Positions 1 through 6,024 of a DNA stretch of 6,435 nucleotides are shown in pieces. Origin of the DNA: Butyricicoccus sp. GTDB taxonomy: Bacteria > Bacillota > Clostridia > Oscillospirales > Butyricicoccaceae. The stretch is from NCBI GenBank assembly GCA_031293105.1, contig JAUMSA010000178.1:1-6435 (forward strand). Direction: 5' to 3'. The notes beneath the pieces were generated by a model. It made no database searches. It saw nothing but the letters and a program-made list of their open reading frames with translations, and was not told the origin of the DNA. A program made the position numbers and the translations under genes. Position 1 is the stretch's first letter. Each line of letters starts with the position of its first letter.

Positions 1-4
1 CCCC

Positions 5-10
5 TATAAT
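5..10 (+). promoter_or_regulatory. -10 box of the RHH gene promoter (promoter cut by window start)
   Basis: A perfect TATAAT lies at 5-10. Its -35 box would fall before the window. Transcription would begin near position 17, which leaves a short leader carrying the ribosome binding site at 21-30. This also argues against translation starting at the ATG at 9, which lies inside the -10 box. Confidence 0.5.
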
Positions 11-38
11 GATAAAGGATAGAGAGGTGAACCGCATT

Positions 39-233
39 ATGTTCAAACTAGAGAGACGTGAATTCGTTAACAAAACCTTTCGGCTGCCGCTTGCGCTGGT
101 GGAAGAATTGCAGGAACTGGCGCAGTGTAAAAATATGTCGCTCAATCAGCTTGTCATCCGCTGCTGTGAATATGCGTTAAGCGATTTGGCCGACGAGGAC
201 AAGCCGGTCACCGGTCCGGACCGGGAAAGCTGA
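39..233 (+). CDS. Small ribbon-helix-helix (Arc/CopG-like) protein
   Basis: This 64-residue protein fits a single ribbon-helix-helix fold. Residues 11-16 (NKTFRL) would be the DNA-contacting beta strand, about 18-30 helix A, and about 34-49 (SLNQLVIRCCEYAL) helix B. The last 15 residues are acidic and probably disordered. Such proteins usually dimerise and bind operator DNA, and many act as antitoxins or plasmid/phage regulators. No toxin gene follows here, because a terminator comes 28 bases after the stop. I chose the ATG at 39 because AGAGAGGTGA at 21-30 sits 8 bases upstream. The earlier ATG at 9 has no such site and overlaps the likely -10 box. A DNA-binding role is inferred from the predicted fold, and the target is unknown. 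Confidence 0.7.
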   Translation: MFKLERREFVNKTFRLPLALVEELQELAQCKNMSLNQLVIRCCEYALSDLADEDKPVTGPDRES

Positions 234-261
234 CCTTTCTACTTTTTCTTGACCTGTTCTG

Positions 262-295
262 AAGCTGTCGATTTCACCGACAGCTTGCTTTTTTT
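262..295 (+). terminator. Rho-independent terminator after the RHH gene
   Basis: A perfect 9-bp stem (AAGCTGTCG at 262-270 with CGACAGCTT at 278-286) closes a 7-base loop and is followed by seven Ts at 289-295. It ends the RHH transcript and separates it from the oxidoreductase downstream. Confidence 0.9.
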
Positions 296-348
296 GCCCG
301 GATTTTTTTGCATTTTTCCAAAACGCCCTACCAGACTGCATGAAATTT

Positions 349-357
349 TGGTATACT
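349..357 (+). promoter_or_regulatory. Extended -10 promoter of the mannitol-dehydrogenase-family gene
   Basis: TGGTATACT at 349-357 contains a TATACT -10 box (352-357) with the TG dinucleotide of an extended -10. No good -35 is visible 16-18 bases upstream, which is usual for extended -10 promoters. Transcription would start at about 364 and give a leader of about 98 bases before the start codon at 462. Confidence 0.6.
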
Positions 358-401
358 ATTGTTACACAAAACCGTTCCGTGCACCATGCCGCCGAACGTC
401 T

Positions 402-423
402 GCCCCCTGGTCGCACCGGGGGC
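402..423 (+). promoter_or_regulatory. GC-rich hairpin in the leader of the oxidoreductase gene
   Basis: GCCCCC (402-407) pairs with GGGGGC (418-423). After a one-base bulge (T408), GG (409-410) pairs with CC (416-417), leaving the loop TCGCA. No T-tract follows, so it is not a terminator. It ends about 20 bases before the ribosome binding site and could protect the mRNA or modulate translation. Its function is unknown. Confidence 0.35.
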
Positions 424-461
424 TGCAAAGCCGATTTGCTTTGGAAGGAAGGGAATCTCAC

Positions 462-2063
462 ATGAAACTCACATTGGAAAGTTTGCGTCATAACCTCTCT
501 TGGAAGGGGTATCGACTGCCATCTTATGATATCGAGGCCGTCCGCGAAGCCACCCACGCTGCACCTACTTGGCTGCATTTTGGCGCCGGCAGCTTGTTCC
601 GCGCCTTTCCGGCTGCACTCGCGCAGCGTTTGCTGACCGCCGGTCTGTCCAAGACCGGTGTCATCTGCTGCGAAGGCTATGACGAAGAACTGATCGACCG
701 CGTTTACCGCGCCAACGACAATCTGTCGATCATCGCCACCCTGTACGCCGATGGCCACATCCAGAAAGAAGTCATTGCATCGGTCACTGAAAGCCTCAAA
801 ATGAGCGAGGATATGGACCGTTTGACCGAGATCTTCTGTGCGCCCAGCTTGCAGATGATTACCATGACCATCACCGAAAAGGGTTATGTGATCCGCGATA
901 ACGAGCGCAATTTTGTACCCGATTTCGCCTGGGATGCTTCGGTTGGCCCCAAGGCCGCAGCCGCTTCCTTCTTCGGCCGCCTGGCCGCACTGTGCCTGGC
1001 GCGCAAGCGCGCCGGTGCACCCGCCTTTGCGCTGGTTTCGCTGGACAACTGCCAGAATAACGGCACCCGCTTGCATCGCGCCATCACCGATATGGCCGAC
1101 GCCTGGCTGGACGGTCAATTCATCACCCAAGAAGAACACGACTGGCTGGTCAATGATATCTCCTACCCGCTGTCCATGATCGATAAGATCACACCCCGCC
1201 CGGATGCGCGCGTCACCGAACAGCTGGAAGCCGACGGTTTGGAGGGTGTGCGCCCGTTCCTGACCGAAAAGGGCACCTACGCGGCCGCTTTTGTCAACAC
1301 CGAACGACCGCAGTATCTGCTGATCGAGGACAATTTCCCGAATGGCCATCCGCCGCTTGAGCAGCTTGGCATCATCTTCACCAACCGCAAGATCGTTGAC
1401 CGGTCGGCGCGCATGAAGGCCTGCACCTGCCTGAACCCCATGGATACCGCCCTGGGCGTCTATGGCTGCATGCTCGGCTATACCAGCATCCATGAGGAGA
1501 TGCACGACCCGCAGTTGGTCACCCTCATCACCCGCATGAGCGTGGACGAAGCCATGCCCATGGTTGAGGACCCGGGCGTTATCAACCCGGTCGAGTTCCT
1601 GCATGAAGTGCTGCGCGAGCGCTATCCCAATCCCTTCCTGCCCGACACGCCCCAGCGTACGGCGACCGATACCTCGCAAAAGCTGTCCACCCGTTTCGGC
1701 CAGACGCTGTATGCCTATTACAATTCGCCGGTCCCCATGCACCGCGTTTCCGGTCTGACCTATATCCCGCTCGTGCTGGCCGGCTGGCTGCGCTATCTGC
1801 TGGGTGTGGATGATCAGGGTCAGCCGTTTGACCGCAGCCCCGACCCCATGCTCCCCTATCTGGACAACCTGCTCGAAGGCATCACGCTGGGCGGCGAACC
1901 GGCAAAAGAAAAGCAGCTCTATCCGCTGCTTTCCAATAAGGCCATCTTTGGCGCCAACCTCTATGAAGTTGGTTTGGCCGACCGGGTCACCGAAATGTTT
2001 GCCGAACTCACCCGCGGCCCGGGCGCCATCCGTGCAACCCTCATCAAATATTGCGGCGAATAA
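462..2063 (+). CDS. uxuB: Mannitol dehydrogenase family oxidoreductase, probable fructuronate reductase (D-mannonate oxidoreductase)
   Basis: This 533-residue cytoplasmic enzyme belongs to the polyol-specific long-chain dehydrogenase family. UxuB members reduce D-fructuronate to D-mannonate with NADH in hexuronate degradation. The N-terminal NAD-binding motif is FGAGSLFRAF (residues 40-49). Further family signatures are SLDNCQNNG (N196), MIDKITPRP (240-248) and MKACTCLNPMDTALG (318-332). By comparison with characterised mannitol 2-dehydrogenase, K319, N196 and N325 would be the catalytic Lys and Asn residues. The expected catalytic His is Asp328 here. Length and sequence style resemble Firmicutes UxuB-like proteins, but a mannitol or other polyol dehydrogenase cannot be excluded. 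The start is the ATG at 462, behind GGAAGGAAGGGA at 443-454. An in-frame extension back to 249 would cross the upstream terminator and promoter. It is transcribed alone, with a terminator directly after the stop. No other hexuronate genes are present in the window. Confidence 0.85.
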   Translation: MKLTLESLRHNLSWKGYRLPSYDIEAVREATHAAPTWLHFGAGSLFRAFPAALAQRLLTAGLSKTGVICCEGYDEELIDRVYRANDNLSIIATLYADGHIQKEVIASVTESLKMSEDMDRLTEIFCAPSLQMITMTITEKGYVIRDNERNFVPDFAWDASVGPKAAAASFFGRLAALCLARKRAGAPAFALVSLDNCQNNGTRLHRAITDMADAWLDGQFITQEEHDWLVNDISYPLSMIDKITPRPDARVTEQLEADGLEGVRPFLTEKGTYAAAFVNTERPQYLLIEDNFPNGHPPLEQLGIIFTNRKIVDRSARMKACTCLNPMDTALGVYGCMLGYTSIHEEMHDPQLVTLITRMSVDEAMPMVEDPGVINPVEFLHEVLRERYPNPFLPDTPQRTATDTSQKLSTRFGQTLYAYYNSPVPMHRVSGLTYIPLVLAGWLRYLLGVDDQGQPFDRSPDPMLPYLDNLLEGITLGGEPAKEKQLYPLLSNKAIFGANLYEVGLADRVTEMFAELTRGPGAIRATLIKYCGE

Positions 2064-2073
2064 TCGCCGGTTT

Positions 2074-2104
2074 GGCCGGAGCCTTTTGGCTCCGGTCTTT
2101 TTTT
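2074..2104 (+). terminator. Rho-independent terminator after the oxidoreductase gene
   Basis: CCGGAGCC (2076-2083) pairs perfectly with GGCTCCGG (2088-2095) around a TTTT loop and is followed by TCTTTTTTT. It lies 10 bases after the TAA stop and insulates asnB from the upstream gene. Confidence 0.92.
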
Positions 2105-2133
2105 GCATCACGCCGCCCCCAACCGCATATACA
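2103..2133 (+). promoter_or_regulatory. Weak candidate promoter for asnB
   Basis: TTGCAT at 2103-2108 and TATACA at 2128-2133 could serve as -35 and -10 boxes, but the 19-base spacer is long and the -35 overlaps the upstream terminator's T-tract. A promoter must lie in 2105-2195, because the upstream terminator is strong. This is the best match seen there. Confidence 0.3.
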
Positions 2134-2140
2134 TAAAGAT

Positions 2141-2165
2141 GCCACACGGAACCGGTCCGCGTGGC
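2141..2165 (+). promoter_or_regulatory. Hairpin in the asnB leader
   Basis: GCCAC (2141-2145) pairs with GTGGC (2161-2165) and CGGA (2147-2150) with TCCG (2156-2159). There is one A/C mismatch and the loop is ACCGG. The stem ends 13 bases before the ribosome binding site (2179-2186). There is no T-tract, and the short leader lacks the features of a T-box riboswitch. Its function is not known. Confidence 0.35.
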
Positions 2166-2197
2166 GCCAACCGAAAACGGAAGGAGCTGGTGCATCG

Positions 2198-3613
2198 ATG
2201 TGTGGAATTGGTGGACTGATCGATTATGAACGGGGCGCCCGTGTTTGGAGCGACGTGGGGCGCCGGATGGCCCGGGCGCTGACGCCCCGCGGGCCGGACA
2301 CCGGCGCGCAATATCTGGACGACAGCGCCCTGCTGGTACACCGGCGGCTGATCGTCGTGGACCCGGTCGGCGGCGCCCAGCCGATGGAATCGCCAGATGG
2401 AAATATTATCTTAATTTATAACGGAGAGTTATATAATACCGAAGATTTGCGTGTGCTGCTGCTGGCCAAGGGGCATACCTTTCGCGGCCATTCGGATACC
2501 GAAGTGCTGCTGCACGCCTATCTGGAATGGGGCACCGCGGCGTTTGAAAAGCTCAACGGCATCTATGCCTTTGCGCTGTGGGACAAGGCAAACGCCCGCC
2601 TGACCCTGTGCCGCGACCGGCTGGGGGTCAAACCGCTGTTTTACAGCCGCCAGCGCGATGGGATTGTGTTTGGCTCGGAGATCAAAGCCGTGCTCTGCCA
2701 TCCGGAAATCCGGCCGCGCGTGGGCGCGGACGGTCTGCGCTCGGTTCTGCTGCTCGGTCCGGCCCGTCCGCCGGGATTCGGCGTGTTTGAGGGCATCGAC
2801 GAACTGCTACCCGGCCATTATGCCGTGCTCACCCCCGAAGGATTCCATACCTATCCCTATTGGACGCTGCGCGCCCAGGAGCACACCGACTCCCCGACGC
2901 AGACGCTGGAGCGTACCCGAGAACTCATCGAGGATGCCGCCACCCGCCAGCTGGTCAGCGATGTGCCGCTGTGTACCTTCCTGTCCGGCGGACTGGATTC
3001 TTCGATTTTGTCCATGCTGGCCGCGCGCGCCTATCAGCGCCAAAATAAGCAGCTGCACACCTGGTCGGTCGATTACCGCGACAACGATAAGTATTTTACA
3101 AAAAGTTTATTTCAGCCAAATAGTGACTCTGAGTATATTGGCATGATGGTCGATGCCATCGGTTCGCAGCACCATGAAGTGGTGCTGGAAAATCCGGCGC
3201 TGTGCGCTGCCCTGCTGCCCAGCGTGGACGCCCGCGACCTGCCAGGCATGGCCGATGTCGATTCCTCCTTTTTGCTGTTCTGCGCGGCGGTCAAAAAGGA
3301 GTTTACCGTGTGCCAGTCGGGCGAATGCGCCGACGAACTGTTTGGCGGCTATCCCTGGTACCACCGCGAGGAGATTCTGTTTGAGGATACCTTCCCCTGG
3401 TCGCGGTCGGTCGATTTCCGGCTGGGACTGTTGCAGGACGGTGTGGTCACCGATGGTCCGGAATTTGTCCGCCAGCATTATCTGGACACCTGTGCGGCGG
3501 CCGACAAGCTGCCAAGCGACAGCCGAAAGGACGCGCGCATGCGCGAAATGTTCCTGTTAAACCTGCGATGGTTTATGGCGACCTTGCTCGAAGGAAGCGT
3601 TGCACAAGGATAG
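2198..3613 (+). CDS. asnB: Asparagine synthetase (glutamine-hydrolysing), C-terminally truncated
   Basis: AsnB makes asparagine from aspartate, glutamine and ATP in the cytoplasm. The N-terminal glutaminase domain (about residues 2-200) starts MCGIGG, with Cys2 as nucleophile once Met is removed. It contains HRRL (48-51), YNGELYN (74-80) and D100. The synthetase domain carries the ATP pyrophosphatase loop LSGGLDSS (262-269), the conserved block FQPNSD (305-310) and SGECADELFGGY (374-385). The 471-residue product is about 140 residues shorter than clostridial AsnB proteins of roughly 610. It runs normally to WFMATLLE (458-465) and then reads GSVAQG and stops, where relatives continue RKDRMSM. 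The rest of the synthetase domain is missing, so it is probably inactive as a synthetase, although the glutaminase half could still fold. The start at 2198 has GGAAGGAG at 2179-2186 and gives the required Met-Cys. The break is best explained by the recombinase-encoding element that follows. The gene could also be annotated as a pseudogene. Confidence 0.9.
   Translation: MCGIGGLIDYERGARVWSDVGRRMARALTPRGPDTGAQYLDDSALLVHRRLIVVDPVGGAQPMESPDGNIILIYNGELYNTEDLRVLLLAKGHTFRGHSDTEVLLHAYLEWGTAAFEKLNGIYAFALWDKANARLTLCRDRLGVKPLFYSRQRDGIVFGSEIKAVLCHPEIRPRVGADGLRSVLLLGPARPPGFGVFEGIDELLPGHYAVLTPEGFHTYPYWTLRAQEHTDSPTQTLERTRELIEDAATRQLVSDVPLCTFLSGGLDSSILSMLAARAYQRQNKQLHTWSVDYRDNDKYFTKSLFQPNSDSEYIGMMVDAIGSQHHEVVLENPALCAALLPSVDARDLPGMADVDSSFLLFCAAVKKEFTVCQSGECADELFGGYPWYHREEILFEDTFPWSRSVDFRLGLLQDGVVTDGPEFVRQHYLDTCAAADKLPSDSRKDARMREMFLLNLRWFMATLLEGSVAQG
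3582..3609. other. Candidate left attachment site (attL) of the element inserted in asnB
   Basis: AsnB homology stops after codon 465 (ends 3592). Around this point CCTTG (3582-3586) and CAAGG (3605-3609) form an inverted repeat centred on 3595/3596, with a few more symmetric pairs inside. Large serine recombinases act at imperfectly palindromic sites of about this kind with a two-base core. The exact core cannot be set without the right end or the empty site. Confidence 0.4.
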
Positions 3614-3712
3614 TTTATCTTATGCGGGCAAAACCCAAATATACCTGCTGTTTGCCGCTGTTTTGATTGCAAAAGCGTCCGAGGGCCCATCCGGCACGTT
3701 TTCGGAATACCG

Positions 3713-3746
3713 GGATTTTCCCCCGAATAGGTTAAAGGGAAAATCC
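3713..3746. repeat. Perfect 10-bp inverted repeat upstream of the recombinase operon
   Basis: GGATTTTCCC (3713-3722) and GGGAAAATCC (3737-3746) are exact reverse complements separated by 14 bases. The right arm ends 6 bases before the ribosome binding site at 3753-3760. It could be an operator, an mRNA hairpin controlling the operon, or an accessory recombinase binding site. There is no terminator-type T-run after it. Confidence 0.6.
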
Positions 3747-3769
3747 ATGCCGAAGGAGGGCCATCCCCG

Positions 3770-3880
3770 ATGACCACGACCGCATCCGTAACGCCAAACC
3801 CCGCCCTGTCCCCCAGTGAACTAAAAGCCCAGATTGTACGCATCCGGCAGGGCTTTGACCGCCCGCTGCCCACCAAATAA
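3770..3880 (+). CDS. Small protein of unknown function in the recombinase operon
   Basis: This 36-residue reading frame has a strong ribosome binding site (AAGGAGGG at 3753-3760, 9 bases before the ATG). It ends 33 bases before the recombinase start, so the two are probably co-transcribed. The first 15 residues are rich in Thr, Pro and Ser and look disordered. Residues 16-28 (SELKAQIVRIRQG) could form one amphipathic helix, and the tail is basic and Pro-containing. There is no signal peptide or membrane segment. I do not recognise the family. By position it might assist or regulate the recombinase, or it might simply be a translated leader. Support comes from the ribosome binding site and gene order rather than from homology. 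Confidence 0.5.
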   Translation: MTTTASVTPNPALSPSELKAQIVRIRQGFDRPLPTK

Positions 3881-3913
3881 TCCAACGCGCACGCTGGGAA
3901 AGGAGGACGCCGG

Positions 3914-5473
3914 ATGGTCGCCATCTACACTCGCCAGTCGGTCGAGCGGGCGGACAGCATCTCGGTCGAGCAGCAGGCACAGCTTTGCCGCGACGCCCTG
4001 ACCGCGGGCGAAGCACGCGCATGCAAGGTCTACACCGACAAGGGCTTTTCGGGCAAAAATATCGACCGCCCGGCCCTTCAGCAGTTGCTCGCCGATGTAG
4101 AAGCCGGACAAGTCGAAAAAATCTTGGTCTACCGGCTCGACCGCATCAGCCGCTCGGTGCATGACTTTACCGGTCTGTGCGCCAGCCTGTCCGCGCACGG
4201 CGTACATTTCCAGTCGGTCACCGATGGGATTACGCTCGACGATACCCTTTCGGGCACCGTCATGGCGCAAATCATGATGGTGTTTGCCCAGTTCGAGCGT
4301 GAGACCATCCAGCGCCGCGTGACCGACAACTACATCGCCCGCGCCAAAGCCGGGATGTACCTAGGCGGCCGTCCCCCCTTTGGGTTCGACAAGGGCAAAA
4401 CCGTGGTGGGCGGCAAGCATACGGCCTGTTATGTGCCCCATCCGCAGCAGGCCGCGCTGATGGCCGCCCTCTATGAACGCTATGCGCAGGACGGCCAGAC
4501 CCTGGGCTCGCTCGTGCGCTGGCTCAACGCGAACGGGCACCGCACCGCCCGCGGCGGGAATTGGTCTACCCTCCCGCTCGGCCGCCTGCTGCGAAGTCCG
4601 GCGTTCGTACGCGCCGATGCGGCGGTCTACCGCTATCTGCAAGGTAAAGGCGCGACCATGAACGACCCCATTTCTTCCTATGACCAGCAGCACGGCTGTT
4701 ATTGCTACACGCTTCCCCACGCCACGCCGCCGGGCAAGCGCCCGGCCACACGCAAATTCACCGACCTGTCGGGCAGCTTTGTCACCCTGGCCCCGCACGA
4801 AGGCCTTGTGGACGCCGCGCTCTGGCTGGACGTGCAGCACAAACTCGACCGCAACCGCGCCCTCAAAAGCAGCGGCTCGGGCTCCCATAGCTGGCTTTCC
4901 GGGCGGATGAAATGCAAAAAATGCGGATATGCCATCACGGTGGTCAACAAACCCGCCGGGATGCGCGGGCATTACATCAACTGCGGCGGGCACAAACGCG
5001 GCAATGCCGTCTGCCCCGGACGCAGCGGGGTCATCACGCTCGAGGACATCGAGGGCGCGGTCGAAGCGCAGCTGCTGCATTTTCTGACGAGCTACCGCGC
5101 CGTGCCCATCCAGGCGCAGCCGCGGCGCAGCGCGCAGGTGAACCAAATCGAAATCCAGATCGACGGCCGCGAGAAAGAAATCCAGCGGCTGACCCAAAAC
5201 CTCACCCAAATCCTTGAGCCGGATGTCATACAGATCGTCGCCGCGCAAATCCATGAGGCAAACGAGCAGCTGTCCGCGCTCCAAGCCCAGCGCGCCGCCC
5301 TGCTGCATCGGGAGTCATCGGCCGATTTGGAGCCGTATTTTGACGCCGTGCTGACCGAGTGGCCGGACTACACCATCGAGGAAAAAAAGCGCATCGCCCA
5401 AGCCGTCATCGACCGGGTCTGGGTGGATGACGACACGATTGAAGTGGTATTCCGCGCCGCATACGGCGTATGA
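3914..5473 (+). CDS. Large serine recombinase (site-specific integrase)
   Basis: This 519-residue protein cuts and rejoins DNA at attachment sites through a serine-DNA bond and probably integrates and excises the element. Residues 1 to about 145 form the resolvase catalytic domain. They contain YTRQS (Arg7, nucleophile Ser9), YRLDRISRS (73-81, with Arg74 and Arg77) and FERETIQRR (127-135). A recombinase DNA-binding domain follows (about 150-265; GGRPPFGF at 151-158). A zinc ribbon (about 330-370) has Cys334, Cys337, Cys357 and Cys367. A coiled-coil stretch (about 405-465) precedes the tail, as in other large serine integrases. All expected catalytic residues are present and the length is typical, so the enzyme looks active. 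AGGAGG at 3901-3906 lies 7 bases before the ATG. The gene starts 33 bases after the 36-residue frame and ends in a hairpin overlapping its TGA. Confidence 0.93.
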   Translation: MVAIYTRQSVERADSISVEQQAQLCRDALTAGEARACKVYTDKGFSGKNIDRPALQQLLADVEAGQVEKILVYRLDRISRSVHDFTGLCASLSAHGVHFQSVTDGITLDDTLSGTVMAQIMMVFAQFERETIQRRVTDNYIARAKAGMYLGGRPPFGFDKGKTVVGGKHTACYVPHPQQAALMAALYERYAQDGQTLGSLVRWLNANGHRTARGGNWSTLPLGRLLRSPAFVRADAAVYRYLQGKGATMNDPISSYDQQHGCYCYTLPHATPPGKRPATRKFTDLSGSFVTLAPHEGLVDAALWLDVQHKLDRNRALKSSGSGSHSWLSGRMKCKKCGYAITVVNKPAGMRGHYINCGGHKRGNAVCPGRSGVITLEDIEGAVEAQLLHFLTSYRAVPIQAQPRRSAQVNQIEIQIDGREKEIQRLTQNLTQILEPDVIQIVAAQIHEANEQLSALQAQRAALLHRESSADLEPYFDAVLTEWPDYTIEEKKRIAQAVIDRVWVDDDTIEVVFRAAYGV

Positions 5474-5504
5474 AAAGGGCGCTCCACCAGGGAGCGCCCT
5501 TTTT
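5473..5504. terminator. Bidirectional terminator shared by the recombinase and marR genes
   Basis: GGGCGCTCC (5477-5485) pairs with GGAGCGCCC (5491-5499) around the loop ACCAG. AAAA lies on the left and TTTTT on the right, so the hairpin terminates transcripts from both strands. The left A-run overlaps the recombinase TGA (5471-5473) and the right T-run overlaps the marR stop codon (5505-5503). Confidence 0.92.
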
Positions 5505-5937
5505 ATCCTTCCATATCGATGGTCGTTTGGGCGGCCAGCAGCAGCAGGCGTTTGAATTCCTGCCGCTCGGCCTCGGTCATCTTCTGGGTCATACGCTGAA
5601 AGCACGTTTCAATCTCCTCTTTGATAAACGGATACACCTCCCAAGCCTTTTCGGTGGGATGGATATCATAGGTGCGTTTGTCCTTTGCATTGGTCGTGCG
5701 GACCAGGAAACCGAGCTCTTCGAGTTTAGTGACCGTCTTGGCGATGACGCTTTTGTCCAGCGAAAGCCGTTTGGTGATTTCATCCTGGGTGAGCATTTTA
5801 AAATCGCAGACAATCAGGATAATGAGCGCCTGCGCTGCGGTCAAATGATGCTGCAAACACCCATTGTTCAGCCAAATATGCGATTTTCTATATAAGATGG
5901 AAATGGATTTGAATGGGCTGTCCATGCTAAAAGCCAT
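5503..5937 (-). CDS. MarR-family transcriptional regulator
   Basis: This 144-residue protein has the size and layout of MarR repressors, which bind palindromic DNA as dimers and release it when a small-molecule ligand binds. Helical dimerisation segments lie at the N-terminus (about 8-45) and C-terminus (about 95-140). The winged helix-turn-helix spans about 50-92: LTQDEITKRLSLDKSVIAKT is the DNA-reading part, and NAKDKRTY (83-90) is the wing with the family's D-x-R pattern. The start is the ATG at 5937 on the minus strand, 7 bases after AAAAGGAGG (5953-5945). A longer frame up to 6138 would run through the promoter and operators and is not credible. It diverges from an MFS transporter gene and is predicted to repress both that gene and itself. 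The ligand is unknown, probably a substrate of the transporter. Confidence 0.9.
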   Translation of the reverse strand: MAFSMDSPFKSISILYRKSHIWLNNGCLQHHLTAAQALIILIVCDFKMLTQDEITKRLSLDKSVIAKTVTKLEELGFLVRTTNAKDKRTYDIHPTEKAWEVYPFIKEEIETCFQRMTQKMTEAERQEFKRLLLLAAQTTIDMEG

Positions 5938-5959
5938 GTCGCCACCTCCTTTTGATGGT

Positions 5960-5988
5960 ATTATAGCCCAATATCGTGGCATTTGCAA
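5960..5988 (-). promoter_or_regulatory. marR promoter
   Basis: On the minus strand, -35 TTGCAA (5988-5983) and a perfect -10 TATAAT (5965-5960) are separated by 17 bases. Transcription would begin at about 5953, right next to the ribosome binding site, so the mRNA is nearly leaderless. The -35 and spacer overlap the degenerate operator at 5970-5995. Confidence 0.8.
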
Positions 5989-5995
5989 CCAGATG
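5970..5995. promoter_or_regulatory. Second, degenerate MarR operator (O2)
   Basis: This stretch matches the perfect palindrome at 6025-6050 at 20 of 26 positions by hand alignment. The left half-site GTGGCA is conserved and the right half is TTGCAAC in place of TTGCCAC. It covers the -35 and spacer of the marR promoter, as expected for autorepression. Binding is inferred. Confidence 0.65.
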
Positions 5996-6024
5996 TTGAC
6001 GCCACATACAATCCGTGCTATGCT
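5996..6024 (+). promoter_or_regulatory. MFS transporter promoter
   Basis: TTGACG (5996-6001) and TATGCT (6019-6024) are separated by 17 bases, giving a transcription start at about 6031. That start falls inside the perfect palindrome, so a bound repressor would block initiation. Confidence 0.75.

Noticed and set aside
249..461. N-terminal extension of the oxidoreductase back to 249
   Set aside because: It would include the upstream terminator and the promoter. The strong ribosome binding site at 443-454 points to the ATG at 462.
177..2195. 672-codon open frame on the minus strand, opposite the oxidoreductase gene
   Set aside because: It is the antisense shadow of a high-GC gene. It runs across two terminators and a promoter, has no ribosome binding site at its start, and its translation shows no recognisable domain.
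2051..2197. N-terminal extension of AsnB back to 2051
   Set aside because: AsnB needs Cys directly after the initiator Met, which the ATG at 2198 supplies. The extension overlaps the previous gene and its terminator.
3747..3773. Eight-codon frame whose TGA overlaps the ATG of the 36-residue gene (ATGA)
   Set aside because: A leader peptide with translational coupling is possible, but the ribosome binding site is weak (AAAGGGA, within the inverted repeat) and the frame is too short to support from sequence alone.
4361..5308. 315-codon open frame on the minus strand within the recombinase gene
   Set aside because: It lies wholly inside the clearly homologous recombinase frame, and its composition (Ala/Gly/Arg/Val-rich, no domains) is typical of an antisense shadow.
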